Positions 1 to 11,315 of a stretch of DNA of 64,000 bases are shown one piece after another. Source of the DNA: Tethya wilhelma (Eukaryota; Porifera; Demospongiae; Tethyida; Tethyidae); the NCBI GenBank assembly GCA_964030475.1, contig CAXIPT010000001.1, positions 23,914,471 through 23,978,470 on the forward strand. Reading direction: 5' to 3'. Positions within the stretch are counted from its first letter, which is position 1. Every line of letters begins with the position of its first letter. The notes beneath the pieces are model-generated. The model searched no databases. It was not told the origin of the DNA and worked only from the letters and a program-made list of their open reading frames with translations. The position numbers and the translations under genes are program-made.

Positions 1-536
1 TTATACAATTATTGACCTGCATGTATAATTATAATAATATCATTGTGTTTAAAATTTTGTTTACTAAATTAATTTAAAAATCTTAATACTTAGCGTTATA
101 GCTGCTGCATGGTGATATGGTGTTCTAGTCGAACCATATACCTCCAGGAAATATAATATTATCAATGTTGCAGGCGATAATAATAATTATTGGAAGCTTG
201 GATATAGGCCTCTCTGCCAGTCTCTGGGATCTTAAATGATTATCGTACAATAATAAAATGAATGTCTGAATTCAACTAGCTAGAGGAAACACTATATATT
301 GTTACCCCCAACCAGAGTAAGGCAGGAAACAAAAGGTATGTAATTAAGAAAGAAAACAATAAATGAATAATTATAAAATACTAAGGAAGCAATAGGAATG
401 ATTGGATGCTCATACATGTCATACAGCGACAGTAATTATTGTTTTTGGCAACAAACAGATCAGATTCTAGAGTAGTAGCTAGTGATTTCATAGAGAACTG
501 ACCAATCAGATTACAGCACTGCATGGTACACCATGA
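1..536. other. AT-rich upstream DNA, no gene seen
   Basis: No open frame, repeat array or RNA gene is recognisable here. It is presumably the 5' flank of the phospholipase-like gene that starts at 537. I see no convincing TATA box. Confidence 0.5.
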
Positions 537-1727
537 ATGCAAGTTGCAAGGGTTTTTATAGGCTTGTCTCAGCAGTTGAGCAGTATTTTGTGCATTGGTT
601 TACATTTGGGACACATGCAACGACTACGTAGCTATAGCGGCCTAGCTGTATGCCTTACTAAATGGCAGAATCTAGCTGATAATCTCCATGTCCGACTTCT
701 TTCATCAAGCAATCGCGAGCTCAAGCTCAAGGAGAAACAGAAGCTCGTTGAACATCCAGACTGGATGTCTAGCCTAGCTGATGATACGACTTTGGGTGAT
801 ATATATTGGCCTGGTACTCACGATTCTGGTGCATATGTTAAAATGTTCGACTTCAGTAAGGTGGTCAGCGGTGGAGGGGCTGGAATAGCCACTAAGATTT
901 TGCATTGGTTTGGTCCTAAGTTTATCAAGCAATATGTGTCAAATTGGACACGTGCACAGAAATTGAGGATCTGTGAACAGCTGCAGCATGGTGCCCGATA
1001 TTTGGATCTTCGAGTTGGCAAATCTGGCGGAGAGTACTATATCTTTCACACATTTTGTGGCCCCCCACTAGAAGATGTGTTGACTGATATAGTCAGGTTC
1101 ATGGAGAAAAACACCAAGGAGTGTCTCTTGATTGAGGTGACACCTCGTGAGATGAAACATTGTGACGTCAACAAGCTTGCTTGTGTACTTGGTGGGAACC
1201 ATGGCAAACTGGATAGTTTGCTGTTCAGGAGAAATAAAAACACAAGTCTCTCTTTAAATAAGCTGTCTGACCTACACAAAAATGGTCGAATAGTATTATT
1301 CTACAATTTAAATTTCATTCCCAACGTTGAGCTTCCTCAAGGTACATATACTGCTTTTTGGGACCGCCATACAATGCCGTTTCTGGATGCTCCATATAAA
1401 CCCTCCATGCATCCACAGGCAGTCGAATGCTATCAAAAGAAACACTTTAAACAATATGTACGTGACAAAAAAGAAAATGAAAAAGACATTTTTCACTTCA
1501 AATTTGCTTTGACTCCAGGATTGTGTAATTTTGTCTGGGCCTGTAAACCCCACAGTTTGGAGGAGTGTGCTCAAGAGATGAACCCACATCTTATGGGTCA
1601 TCTTAAGGATATACAAAAAGTTAACGTCAAGAAACAGGGGTTCATTGTTAGTATTGACTACATCGAACAGTCTGAAAATGTGGAGTTAGCAATCAAAGCT
1701 AACGCACATCTAAAAACTGCAGTTTAG
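537..1727 (+). CDS. PI-PLC X domain-containing protein (PLCXD-type)
   Basis: This uninterrupted 396-residue frame is a phosphatidylinositol-specific phospholipase C X-domain protein of the PLCXD type. The X domain starts near residue 76 (WMSSL). GTHDSG holds the first catalytic-type histidine (H95), ARYLDLR lies at 153-159, and FHTFCG holds the second histidine (H171). An LLIEV strand follows. PLCXD enzymes cleave phosphoinositides without the PH, EF-hand, Y and C2 domains of classical PLCs, and the length fits the family. There is no intron. The first 75 residues are not conserved as far as I can judge, so translation could start at an inner ATG such as M27. No lesion is visible. Activity is inferred from the two histidines. 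Confidence 0.87.
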   Translation: MQVARVFIGLSQQLSSILCIGLHLGHMQRLRSYSGLAVCLTKWQNLADNLHVRLLSSSNRELKLKEKQKLVEHPDWMSSLADDTTLGDIYWPGTHDSGAYVKMFDFSKVVSGGGAGIATKILHWFGPKFIKQYVSNWTRAQKLRICEQLQHGARYLDLRVGKSGGEYYIFHTFCGPPLEDVLTDIVRFMEKNTKECLLIEVTPREMKHCDVNKLACVLGGNHGKLDSLLFRRNKNTSLSLNKLSDLHKNGRIVLFYNLNFIPNVELPQGTYTAFWDRHTMPFLDAPYKPSMHPQAVECYQKKHFKQYVRDKKENEKDIFHFKFALTPGLCNFVWACKPHSLEECAQEMNPHLMGHLKDIQKVNVKKQGFIVSIDYIEQSENVELAIKANAHLKTAV

Positions 1728-1987
1728 TATAAAAAGAAATTATGCCTGAGTGTATTATTAGGCTATACAATTACATTATTATAATTGTTATAACTTCCTG
1801 TAACTGAATTTAGCACAAAATTTGTGGCTGGTAAGATAATAGTTTATTATTACTAGGTTGTGAAAGCATTATTTTTAATAATATGATATTATTTTGAGGT
1901 ATTGTGTTACATGCATGCACTGTATTGATAATTATTGGTCATTGTATCAACAACAGCTATAATTATTGATACCTCACATTGGTCAAT
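1728..1987. other. 3' flank of the PI-PLC gene
   Basis: AT-rich spacer with no recognised gene or structured repeat. It probably holds the 3' untranslated region of the upstream gene. Confidence 0.35.
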
Positions 1988-1995
1988 TAATTCTA

Positions 1996-2164
1996 ACGCA
2001 GTGGCTAGAGAACCGGTAGTCCGTATACTTTCCTATTGATTTTGTATTGCCAGATTATAGTATCCGGATTTACCGGCACTCCAGCGGCGCGGGACTAGAG
2101 TGCCGGTTCCATTGACTACCATATATTTAGCTTAGTATACGGACCCGGCTCTCTAGCCACTGCC
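1996..2164. mobile_element. 169-bp MITE with terminal inverted repeats
   Basis: The ends are imperfect inverted repeats of about 30 bp (left GCAGTGGCTAGAGAACCGG, right CCGGCTCTCTAGCCACTGC, each joined to GTATAC-type sequence). The perfect 8-bp direct repeat TAATTCTA flanks it at 1988-1995 and 2165-2172, as expected for a target-site duplication. CAGTGG-type ends and an 8-bp duplication suggest a non-autonomous hAT element. There is no coding capacity. Confidence 0.75.
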
Positions 2165-2720
2165 TAATTCTAAATAGAGACGGCATATATAAACGTCATC
2201 ACTCACTTACAACTTCTTGATTTCAATGCTGCAGTGATTTTTCAGTTTTTTCACTCCAGACCTGGGAGTCCAAACTTGAGTTGTTCACATGCACTGACCT
2301 CTGACCCCCTCTCATGATAGTGGGCACCAGTAAGAGTATAGCTGATCAATGCCAGGTCACAATGCTTTTGACTTCCAGTGTATTAGCAATATATAGCTTT
2401 GTGATATTTTTAGTGGAGAGGATTGTCACCAGAAGAACTTGTCACACAATGGATAATACACCAGTCAAGAGTTCTGTACTTAATCATCATCATCTCATCA
2501 AGACATTCACTCTCAGCCTACAAGAACTACAAGAAGGTATAAATCTGTATACTGTGCATAAATATACTGACCGTTCATGATAGATGTTTTTTCAAATAAT
2601 AACAATTCAAAAAAGTATTCTATGCATTTGTGTGTGTGGCGATTTTCACTGTAGTCTTTTAGTTAGCTTTACTATCATTTTTGTCTTGTTTAACTTACTC
2701 TCTCCTCAGCCACTCTTAAG

Positions 2721-4320
2721 TTCTGAAGGGTGAAATGGTGATGTCGTTTCCAGCCGAGTTTATCTCCAAAGTGAGTTCTTCTGATGTGCTGTCTTTCAGA
2801 CTAGAGCACAAGGAGGCCATAGCAGGATTGAGACACAACCAGAGACTAGTGAAGATGTAAGTTGGAAGCACTCTCAGTGTAGTAGTGTCCATGAGTGAGA
2901 GTGTGAAATTATGTGGCCCCAATGTAATAACAGCTAGAGGTAAAAAAGTCCATCTGGTTTGAGAATGCCACGTAGAAAAAAAATCGAATAGCTTTCTTCT
3001 TATACAACAAATTTTTAAACACCATTAGAAAGTGCTCGTTCTCGCTGTTCTTTTGATTGCTTTTCCAGCTTCCTACATGCTACGAGTCAAAAGTATTGGA
3101 TGAATCTCATTATTTCACTTCCAGCAGCGTTCTCAAACCAGGTAGACTTTAGTGTTGTGAGAGTTGAGATGGCAATGTTCTTGTAGGGAGGGTGAGGATC
3201 ATCAGTACAAGTTTGACAAGGAAGCTCTCTTGACTCATCTCACAAACTTACAAGAAAAAAAGACCTCTCGACATACAGATACTGAAATATGAGGTAAGGA
3301 ATTTGATTCCAAGCCACATACAGCAGTACATGGAATATCTTGAATACTAACTGGGATTACTCTAGGCCATTTGAATAGTAGTAGTACATGGCTTTTCATC
3401 TGAGCTTGTAACACTGTATCTACAACATTCAAGGTGTACATTGACATTCTATGCACTACATCCATTATACACGTCCCATCACATGCATTATACATCATCC
3501 AGGTAAAGGTGGACAGTGGTAAAAACCTTCCCCTCAAGTTGACGTGCTTCTGGAAGTGTGAACCCAGTGTGACCAACTTCAGATTGGACTATTCCTACAA
3601 CTGGTCAGTGTTCCATGAGGACTCCTCCCAACCCTCTCTCTCTAATGTGACCTTCACTGTACCGGTGAGTGGGGGAGTTAGGAATGCCCTCTCTAAACCT
3701 AATGGCAACTGGTTTCCTGACAACAACACCATGAGATGGAAGCTGGGAGAAATACAACCAACACAGGACACAGGTACAAAGCGTATTCACTTTCCTTTGA
3801 AGTAGCTGTTAACTTCATTTAGTAATCTACCATTCTATAGACTACTGTAAGCTAGCTAGCTCACACAATGCATACCTTTTATGCATGTATGCAGAATTAT
3901 TCATTATGCCTAGAGTAGTATGGTACTTCAAGATGTGATGACCCTTACCTTATACTAGAGCCATATTAGCATGGTGCATAATTATATTGGTACTATTTAA
4001 CTGATAATAATACAAATGTTAATGGCTAAACTGAGTACTGTATAACATTCAATGCAGCAATGAAAAGAGCTCAAACTTGAGCCAAGTTATTGTTGTTCTC
4101 TGTCCATTAACTCTCCCTCTCCTTCTTCCTCATGTGTTCCTTGCAGTGTCCAGTTCTCTTCATGCTAAGTTTGACGTCAGCAGTGGTCCATCAGTGCCAG
4201 CTCCAGTGGTGGCACAGTTCTTGGCTACTGGAGTCACTCTCTCTGGACTAGGCTTCCAATTGACCTCTGACACTTACAGAGTCTCTCTCAGAACACGCAA
4301 GTGTTACAGGAATTTCACTG
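2721..4320 (+). pseudogene. FCHO: FCHO-type muniscin, C-terminal mu-homology exons (partial)
   Basis: Four exons join with consistent phases: 2721-2856, 3187-3293, 3503-3773 and 4147-4320. Together they resemble the C-terminal mu-homology domain of FCHO1/2, the F-BAR adaptors that start clathrin-coated pit assembly. Landmarks are GEMVMSFPAEF in the first exon, LKYE at the second-third junction, RLDYSYN and MRWKLGEI in the third, and AKFDVSSGPS with GVTLSG in the last. Exon 2 has a run of seven A at 3255-3261 where six are needed to keep frame and phase, so as written it is frameshifted. No F-BAR or linker exons precede it here; F-BAR exons occur 12 kb downstream. After exon 4 the frame either splices at GTGAGC or stops at 4350. 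It could be a real gene tail with a sequence error, or a duplicated fragment. Confidence 0.78.
2945..3130 (+). repeat. Interspersed repeat, copy 1 of 3
   Basis: This stretch begins GTCCATCTGGTTTGAGAATGC and ends ATGAATCTCATTATTTCACT. It matches 7388-7620 in the same orientation and 62103-62255 inverted. It has an A-run after the head and the shared phrase CTGTTCTTTTGATTG. It sits between FCHO exons 1 and 2. The class is unknown and no terminal repeats are evident. Confidence 0.6.
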
Positions 4321-4415
4321 GTGAGCCTTTGATACATGTAGTTGTAGGATAATTGATTCAGACAATAAGTGAAAGACTAACCTTGCTCTTACGATAATTA
4401 TTGTAATCACTATAG

Positions 4416-4720
4416 TATGATGGGTTTAGGTTCTTGGTTTCTCATTATGTATGATGGGTTTAGGTTCTTGGTTTCTCATCACGTATGATGGGTTTAGGTT
4501 CTTGGTTTCTCATCACGTATGATGGGTTTAGGTTCTTGGTTTCTCATCACGTATGATGGGTTTAGGTTCTTCGTTTTAGGTTCTTGGGTTCTCATTATGT
4601 ATGATGGGTTTAGGTTCTTGGTTTCTCATCATGTATGATGGGTATAGGTTCTTGGTTTCTCATCACGTATGATGGGTATAGGTTCTTGGTTTCTCATCAC
4701 GTATGATGGTTTTAGGTTCT
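4416..4720 (+). repeat. 34-bp minisatellite
   Basis: Head-to-tail copies of a 34-bp unit starting TATGATGGGTTTAGGTTCTT and ending TTTCTCATCACG. There are about nine copies, with drift (TATG or CACG at the unit end, one unit disrupted near 4570). There are no spacers between units, so it is a plain tandem repeat. It lies just after the last FCHO exon. Confidence 0.9.
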
Positions 4721-5187
4721 CAACACATTATCAAGAATATCTCAGCCTAGGAATGTCGTAAGAAGCTGAGATTGGTACCATTGTGATCAGATCAAAGAGA
4801 TCTTTCAAGTGATATAGTTTGATGCCAGATTTAAATTTTGATGAAAATCATCAAAAAGCATTGATTGAAGGTTTTGGAGGAAAATTGGAGATTTGACATA
4901 TTTTAGTTTGGTATGCTTTAACAATAGTTTTATCAACTTTTATGTCATCATGGTTTTCGGGCTCATATAAGAAAGAGAATGGGAGCGTGAGAAGCCTTTT
5001 CGTCCCAAGCGCTCGGTATTTGCTGAGTTATTTGGGTGAATACGCTAATGGGGCATCCGTGCCATTTCTATGTACCCAGTACTATCATACTGGGAATACC
5101 CCTTAGGCATCTCATGACCCCCTAAATAAAGGGGTATTCCATCATACCCCCCTATATAAGTCTACTATGTAAGCCTTGTGAACCTAC
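4721..5187. other. Spacer with no recognised gene
   Basis: Nothing codable is recognised. A short palindromic stretch (GGGAATACCCCTTAGG ... GGGGTATTCC) lies at about 5091-5130. Downstream exons of the minus-strand membrane gene at 5188-5976 were looked for here and not found. Confidence 0.35.
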
Positions 5188-5395
5188 CTTGTCAGGGGGA
5201 CATGGTAGCTCCTGTCAAAGATGTAAATTGGGGTCCGTGTCATGCCACGTCCACCAGATGAGTTTGATCCCCATCATGTCATAGGGGAGGTCAAGGAGGA
5301 CATCGGCAATACCCACGGCAAATGGCTCCGCCCACCACTGTAGCTTGAGACGACTTATGGCCATATTGCTGGAATAATAAGTACAGGGATCTGTA

Positions 5396-5467
<72 letters not shown>

Positions 5468-5976
5468 GGGTAATAAGATATCAAATTGAAAATGGTATTG
5501 GTAGTCCACTAAAATTAATGTAATGAGAGCTAATAATTCTGTTATCTTCATAATATGATTGCAAATTATTTGCTTTTCCTTTATAATTATAGTCATAGCT
5601 TCATAGTACTAGTGACAATTAAGCTAACAAAGATCTCATAGCCCGAGTTATAAAAAATCATTGAAGAACTTATCTTGCTTCCTATTATCCATACTACTAC
5701 AAAACTTACTGAACAAACAAACAAATAAACAAACAAACAAACAAACAAAAACACACAACAAACAAGAACCAGTAATCAGATTGGGGTAAGAGTCTATTGT
5801 AAACTCACAGAAGAACAAGATATAGAGAGGTAGCCTCTGCTTGAGGAGCATCACAGTTCCTCTGAAGTGCCAAAAGTTGTCGATGTCAGGAAGAACATAG
5901 CTGAGGCTCTCTGTCACCACCCCATGGTGCACCGCGGTGAACCACAGCTGCAGACAACGGCCGCGATGCTTGAGAG
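5188..5976 (-). pseudogene. Conserved multi-pass membrane protein (DUF7802-like), two exons only
   Basis: Two minus-strand exons with good splice sites, 5809-5976 (CAG acceptor, GTGAGT donor) and 5390-5188 (CAG acceptor, GTAGGT donor), join in phase. They give a peptide with LPDIDNFWHF, KQRLPLYILFF and WWAEPFAVG, then LLDLPYDMMGIKLIWWTW. I recall this set from an uncharacterised animal membrane family (DUF7802-type); the function is unknown. The second exon runs into a stop after DTDPNLHL. Removing one base from the CCCC run just before it restores a DRSYHVP continuation up to the donor, so the copy is frameshifted or carries a sequence error. The intron holds a TG microsatellite. No upstream or downstream exons were found, so the gene is partial. 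Confidence 0.6.
5398..5465 (+). repeat. (TG)n microsatellite
   Basis: About 33 uninterrupted TG dinucleotides in the intron of the minus-strand membrane-protein fragment. The HTHT-type reading frames across it are artefacts. Confidence 0.95.
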
Positions 5977-6900
5977 CTGGGGAGAAATGAGAGAGATTAG
6001 GCACGAATAAACGCATCATTTTTAGTATAATTGTGGACTGTGACTGTTTTTATGCTGTATAGTTGATTTTTGTTATACACTCTTGTTGTATGTAAGCTAA
6101 CTTAATGTTTATGTAGTAGGTAGCATCACCTAGCTATTAGCTTTCAGCAATCTGACTGTCTACCCTAGGCCTTGTAAATGCTCACTTGCATAAATTATAG
6201 GGGGGAAAATATTACACTTTAATTTTCACAAAATTAATGCACAGTGCAACTTTTATATGCGTGTTCACATGTTGCATGTCTTCCATGCTGCCAGTGCTGC
6301 TTTTAGACTACATGCAGTGACCATATAAACAGTGCATGGTACTTTGGGTAGATAATTGCTCTAATTCTACGTACCTGTCAATTTTAATAAGTATCTGATC
6401 GAATTTTACTTCTTGTTTTCTTACTATAGGATAAGATATTCTTAGTGCTGGAGTTCCTAGACTCATTTGAACTTGAAGATTTTTCACTGAGTCACTTACT
6501 TCAAATCCTTGGTATAATATAGTAAGCACAAAATTATTCTCACTTAGTATTAATATACGTACTATGTGTTTATTATTCACTCTGTAAATTACTTCTTGGT
6601 ATCAGTAATATTATTGTGGTGTTGACTGCATGTGGTTTACATGTGGTTGGTAATGGTTGACACAATTAAAAGTTCAATACCACCTGATCATCCCTTATCA
6701 TATCAGATCACAAATGTAGTTACACTATAGTACTAACAGTGAACATTCATCTCATAATTCCAAACTCCTTCGGCTACCCTCAGTCAATATGGGTAATGCC
6801 CAGCAGCTGAGCCAGCATCCGCCTGAGCCATGCAACTGTATGCACATGTGCACCCCCGGAGAGTGAAGGGGTGAAAAATGGAAACACCTTAAATTACCCA
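5977..6900. other. Spacer, no gene recognised
   Basis: AT-rich, with no supported exon or repeat. An acceptor-like site borders the membrane-gene exon at 5976, but I could not find its upstream partner here. Confidence 0.3.
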
Positions 6901-6905
6901 TATGT

Positions 6906-6955
6906 GCGCCTTGAACAGGGAGTCCAGAGCGCTAAGCATTGCACCACCATCGCGT
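6906..6955 (-). repeat. tRNA-like head, possible SINE remnant
   Basis: On the minus strand the stretch reads GGTGCAATGCTTAGCGCTCT, then GGACTCCCTGTTCAAGGCGC. This resembles the A-box half of a glutamine-type tRNA followed closely by a degenerate B box (GTTCAAGGC). The anticodon and variable arms are shortened, so it cannot be a working tRNA. A tRNA-derived SINE head is the simplest reading, with weak support. Confidence 0.3.
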
Positions 6956-7387
6956 TGACCTATTCCAACACACACACACACCGCCACACATACACAAATC
7001 AGTACACACTTGGCCTAGAGCATCATAGAATAGAAGTCAATACAGTAACGGACTGCATACACTGTAGGGTTTTTTTTTTGCTTGTTTGCTTGTTTCTTTT
7101 ACGATTGGCCATGGACCACATAAATTTGGTGAGTCAATTAATAAGAGCTGGATCATGCAGTGGTGACATCATGCACCGCAGCCATGGGAATTTTTGCATG
7201 GTTCAAATTGAAAGCCTCTTTATCCGATTAGCTCGTGACCACGAAAACCTCAAAAATTCAGTTCAGAGTCACTCACTGACAGGTTGTTAATTGTTAACAC
7301 ACAGTATAGACAATGCATGTATCTGTACTGTCTGCATGCCCAGATTCAATAGAAAATAACACCCTGGATGTCAAGCTGCTATGTCTA

Positions 7388-7620
7388 AAGTCCATCTGCA
7401 TGGTTTGAGAATGCAGGTAGAAAAAAAATTCGAAATATCTTTCTTATTATCCAACCTATTTCAAAATTTTAAGCACCATTGAAAAGTGCTTGTTCTCCCT
7501 GTTCTTTTGGTTGCTTTTTCAGATTGATCATTCCTACACCTAAGTTAGCTATTTTGTCCCGTAAGAAAAGAATTGTGATGAATCTCATTATTTCACTTCC
7601 GGTGGCTTAGAGCAATTATT
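7388..7620 (+). repeat. Interspersed repeat, copy 2 of 3
   Basis: Same family as 2945-3130. It shares the head GTCCATCTG...GGTTTGAGAATGC, the internal CTGTTCTTTTGGTTG and the tail ATGAATCTCATTATTTCACT. This copy has an extra segment before the tail. No coding capacity. Confidence 0.6.
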
Positions 7621-8103
7621 TTCACTTCTTTCAATCATACCACAGTAATCTGGTTTGAGCTCTCTTTTTGCTCCAATATATTGTTAAAAAATATCTTTTA
7701 CTGTAGTACTAACAGTGAAAAACATCACTTATCCACTCACTTATTTATTTATTTATTTCATTTCATTTTATTCTATTATATTTTATATTTTCATCTTATT
7801 TTCATTTTATTTATTTTATTTATCATTCTCACCCCATCATCTGTTCACCAGGCATATCGCCATCCAATCATAATGCCACACCCCCATTACATCACCGCAA
7901 TTCTCATCTCATCTATTTTATCTGGTTGTGCTTCCGGTCAAGCTCAGTCTAACCAACTGAGGAAGATCCACAGGATCGAAACGTTTTGGTACAATAATAT
8001 TTGAGTTAACTGCTACGAGAAAGTTCATTAACTACATCAACCATTACCATACGTAGCAATGAGCCTTTACAACATCATATTGTTAATTCATTCATCCCAA
8101 AGT

Positions 8104-8279
8104 ATCGTATAGTGGGAAATTTTCGTAGGTGCAAAATTTTGTATAAACACACTAGAAAAATTTTAAAATTTCATATATGCGATGCACGCCCGTATAAAGT
8201 AAATGCAGATGTTAAATTTTTGCGGTTTTATTTTTTTCCTCGGCATACGAAAAATACGAAAATTTCCCGCTATATGGTA
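8104..8279. mobile_element. MITE with GGGAAATTTTCG terminal inverted repeats
   Basis: The left end CGTATAGTGGGAAATTTTCG is mirrored by CGAAAATTTCCCGCTATATG at the right end. The interior is AT-rich with further short inverted copies of GCAAAATTTT. The total is about 175 bp and non-coding, though a 64-residue frame crosses it by chance. Related end sequences occur at 18540, 31461 and 61594. Confidence 0.7.
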
Positions 8280-8679
8280 ATACCTCAAAGCAACACATTG
8301 CTATAACATCTCAGACAAACAATCTGTAGAGTGTAGACTATTATGTATAAAGCATGTCAGCTGTGTAGACTAAGTGTCCCCTTAGGCGTAATTATTTTTT
8401 GAACATTGTGGTATACTTGAATGGTAGTCTTTTTAGAATCCACTACACTGAAATGTCATTGGTTCACACTAATTTTATTTTGGCCTTATAAACTTAATTT
8501 AAGAATGCCAATCTTGTAGTCCAGGTGCAAAATCTATGTACCACAGTGTAGACACTGAGTCTGAGGGGAACTTCCATCTTGGTATAGTGGTACACACATC
8601 TGTGGCTGCAGGAGTACTAGGTTAAGACCACATTCACTGTCTGTACTGTATCAAGCATGCATATATAACTCTCATATAA

Positions 8680-9756
8680 TACAAGTATAGTAAAAATTTC
8701 ATAAAAATTAACAGTGTAGGAATGGGCAGTGCGGTAAAAAGTAAGGAAACAAGGCATGTCGCAATTTCGGCACATGACTACTTCATTTTCATTTTTGATT
8801 CCTCATACATCCTGTCATATGAAAATAAATATTGATATGCTTCATGCAAACAATGTTGTACATGCCTGGATAAAATAATGGTTGGAATTCATAGATCATG
8901 CATGCCAATCAGTATGCTGCAGAGTGTGCCACCTAGGGAGTGCATGCCGATGGATTAGGTGTGGAACTTAGCTAGCTAAGTGGGGCAAAGTATATAAGCA
9001 GGCAATCTAGGCAAAGTTGTTTTAGTTAATCCTCAATACTCTACTTGAGCATAAAAAAATGAAGTAGTCATGTGCTGAAATTGCGACATGCCTTGTTTCC
9101 TTACTTTTTACCACACTGCCCATTCCTACACTGTTAATTTTTATGAAATTTTTACTATACTTGTTCATTCACTTTTTTCAACACTAAAGTGAGGAGACTA
9201 TATCAGGGACTTAGTAAGTCCTTACAAAGAGCTTGAGTAGCAGTCTATTAGGTTAATGCGCATGCGCATTAAATGCCACGTGGATAGATAACGACCTTTG
9301 ACCTCTACCTACAAAAGATGGCTGATTGAAGTGTATGAATTTATATACTAAGTTTTAAAGCTTTCTAGCTCTTGTTCAAGTTAACAAATTTGGGCAGAAA
9401 GCGAGTGTAAAAGGCACTAGTCCAGATGAGAACAAGTTGTTCTGTGTAGTCAAAACAAGCTCAACGTCTTTTGTTTCTCTGGAAATCGCTTTCAAGTAAG
9501 TCAGTTAGTAAGTAAGTAAGTGAGAACAAAATTGCGTGGGTGTAGCTTCTAACTAGCGCTCGCTACGAGTGCTTATGAAAGCTTCTGTGAGTTTTAGGCC
9601 ATGCAAAGCGTTTGTTAATCTGTCTGAGAGAGCTTCTGAGCAAGTTTGAAGGTTTAACTTTGTCTTGTTAGATTTTTATGGTGATAAACATTTTGTATTG
9701 TGTCTATGGGACAGTCGGCCCATTCCTACTATACGTACTACCGTACGTATGATAGA
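8680..9756 (-). mobile_element. Foldback element FB, copy 1 (full length)
   Basis: A 1.08-kb non-coding element in reverse orientation relative to most copies. The hairpin end has two arms of about 110 bp (8680-8795 and 9058-9164) that are near-perfect inverted repeats carrying GTGTAGGAATGGGCAGTG and TTTCGGCACATGACTACTTC. The body follows, with TGCGCATGCGCA at 9257-9268, CCACGTGG beside it and an AAGT run. The far end has CCCATTCCTAC and the palindrome TACGTACTACCGTACGTA. There is no open frame. Confidence 0.8.
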
Positions 9757-10610
9757 AAGGACAAATGCTTAGTTGAAGCATAATGTAATAGCTAGATAAT
9801 ATTCCTAATCACAGTATCCAGCATTGCAGGCCAGCTAATAGGACCATATGCATTAGTTTCTTTCAGATCAAACGTCATTAAGTCTAGCTCGGGATCAATC
9901 ATGATGTCCATATAACATAATACTATTAAGTTAAAAATTAATACTTTTGCTGTAACACAGCTTTAAGTATGACTTTAAAAGGCCCAACTAGCAAGTTAAC
10001 ATAATTCTTACTACTGTAAAATTAATGGTAAAAGTTTTCTAATATTATTACATAGTACTTGATAATTTTTTTTGTAATAGTCACTGCATAGTATAAAAAT
10101 TAAATATACACCAAGTGAACCCATTGCAAAATAGTGGGTAGGGCTGCATAATGTTGTTACATATACCACAAAATTTATCGTACAAAAAAATTAACATGAA
10201 AATTTCACAATGCAGTACAGTATAGTATCATTGCATTTGCACGTATGAGCTAGATTTTGATTGCTGACCATAATAGAATGGGTCGGTGTGTAAATGGATT
10301 GATAATGCAACAAAGAGGGCAATGGATTGGCTTTACTTTAGAACATTAAATTTTTCTACTCCTAGTACACATCTTCTAACCCTAGCTGTACAGCTGCTCT
10401 GACCAACAACCCTTAGCTGTCTGTTAACCATGCAGACATTCCTATATAGCTCTTCCATGCATGCATCTATCATACCATGTACCACAGTGAGGCTAAGGGG
10501 AAAGTCCATTAAACTTATAATGAAACCACACTTTACAGCATTTTCATCACTGTCATTACATGTCCTTGTTAATATAATTATTAGTAGTTCTCCATGGCAA
10601 CATGTAATCA

Positions 10611-10611
<1 letters not shown>
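9757..10611. other. Spacer, no gene recognised
   Basis: AT-rich DNA between a foldback element and a microsatellite. I see no exon, repeat end or RNA gene that I can support. Confidence 0.3.
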
Positions 10612-10705
<94 letters not shown>

Positions 10706-10728
10706 NGTGTGTGTGTGTGTGTGTGTAT
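10612..10728 (+). repeat. (GT)n microsatellite with contig join
   Basis: Over 50 GT repeats, interrupted by a single N at 10706. The true repeat length is not known, because contigs were joined inside it. Confidence 0.95.
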
Positions 10729-11315
10729 ATAGTCATGCACACATCTGTGGCTGTGGTCGTTACTATCAGTCAGACCATAAGTTGTTATGTAGCCAGGCAT
10801 ATGCATGTTGTTAAAAAAGACTTAATTGTTAAACTCATTTACTATAACATTGCATTGTCGAGTATTTAATGACACCTATTGGCACACAACAAAGCATGCA
10901 TTATAATAATAATTTCAAAGCAGCTATTAATAATAAAATATAATTTAAATATATCACACATTGATTGCTAACATCTCTATCATGATCTGAGCCACATGAA
11001 CCATAATTATACTGGTAACCAAGTTAATTGCAGCAATGCTCCCATATAGTCTGAAGAATTCACTTTCAACAATAATTTTTTGATTGTATGGATGTACAAG
11101 TGTTACAGTATATATATTTTAAATCATGTATGAATTTACAAATGTACACTGTTACATTTGTAAATTCATAGTTTTTGAAAGTGAATTAATTCTTCAGATT
11201 TATGATAAGATTAAACATAGTTTAGAAAAGCTTAATTATTTTCCCAGAGTTTGTGCAAGAGACCTACTCCCAATTTGAATAAGAATAACATAATAAAGTT
11301 GAGTAGCGTAAAGGT

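Noticed and set aside
4416..4720. Regular repeats resembling a CRISPR array
   Set aside because: The 34-bp units are directly adjacent without unique spacers and the host is an animal; it is a minisatellite.
7681..8004. 107-codon frame rich in Phe, Ile and Leu
   Set aside because: It arises from a TTTA/TTTTA-rich low-complexity stretch; hydrophobicity is from T-runs, not a membrane protein.
8571..8640. tRNA-like stretch GGTATAGTGGTA ... AGGTTAAGACC
   Set aside because: It has A-box and B-box resemblance only; stems could not be paired, so neither a tRNA nor a SINE head can be supported.
10333..10869. Frames of 66-157 codons around 10.3-10.9 kb
   Set aside because: They cross the GT microsatellite and an N, giving HTHT or CVCV strings.
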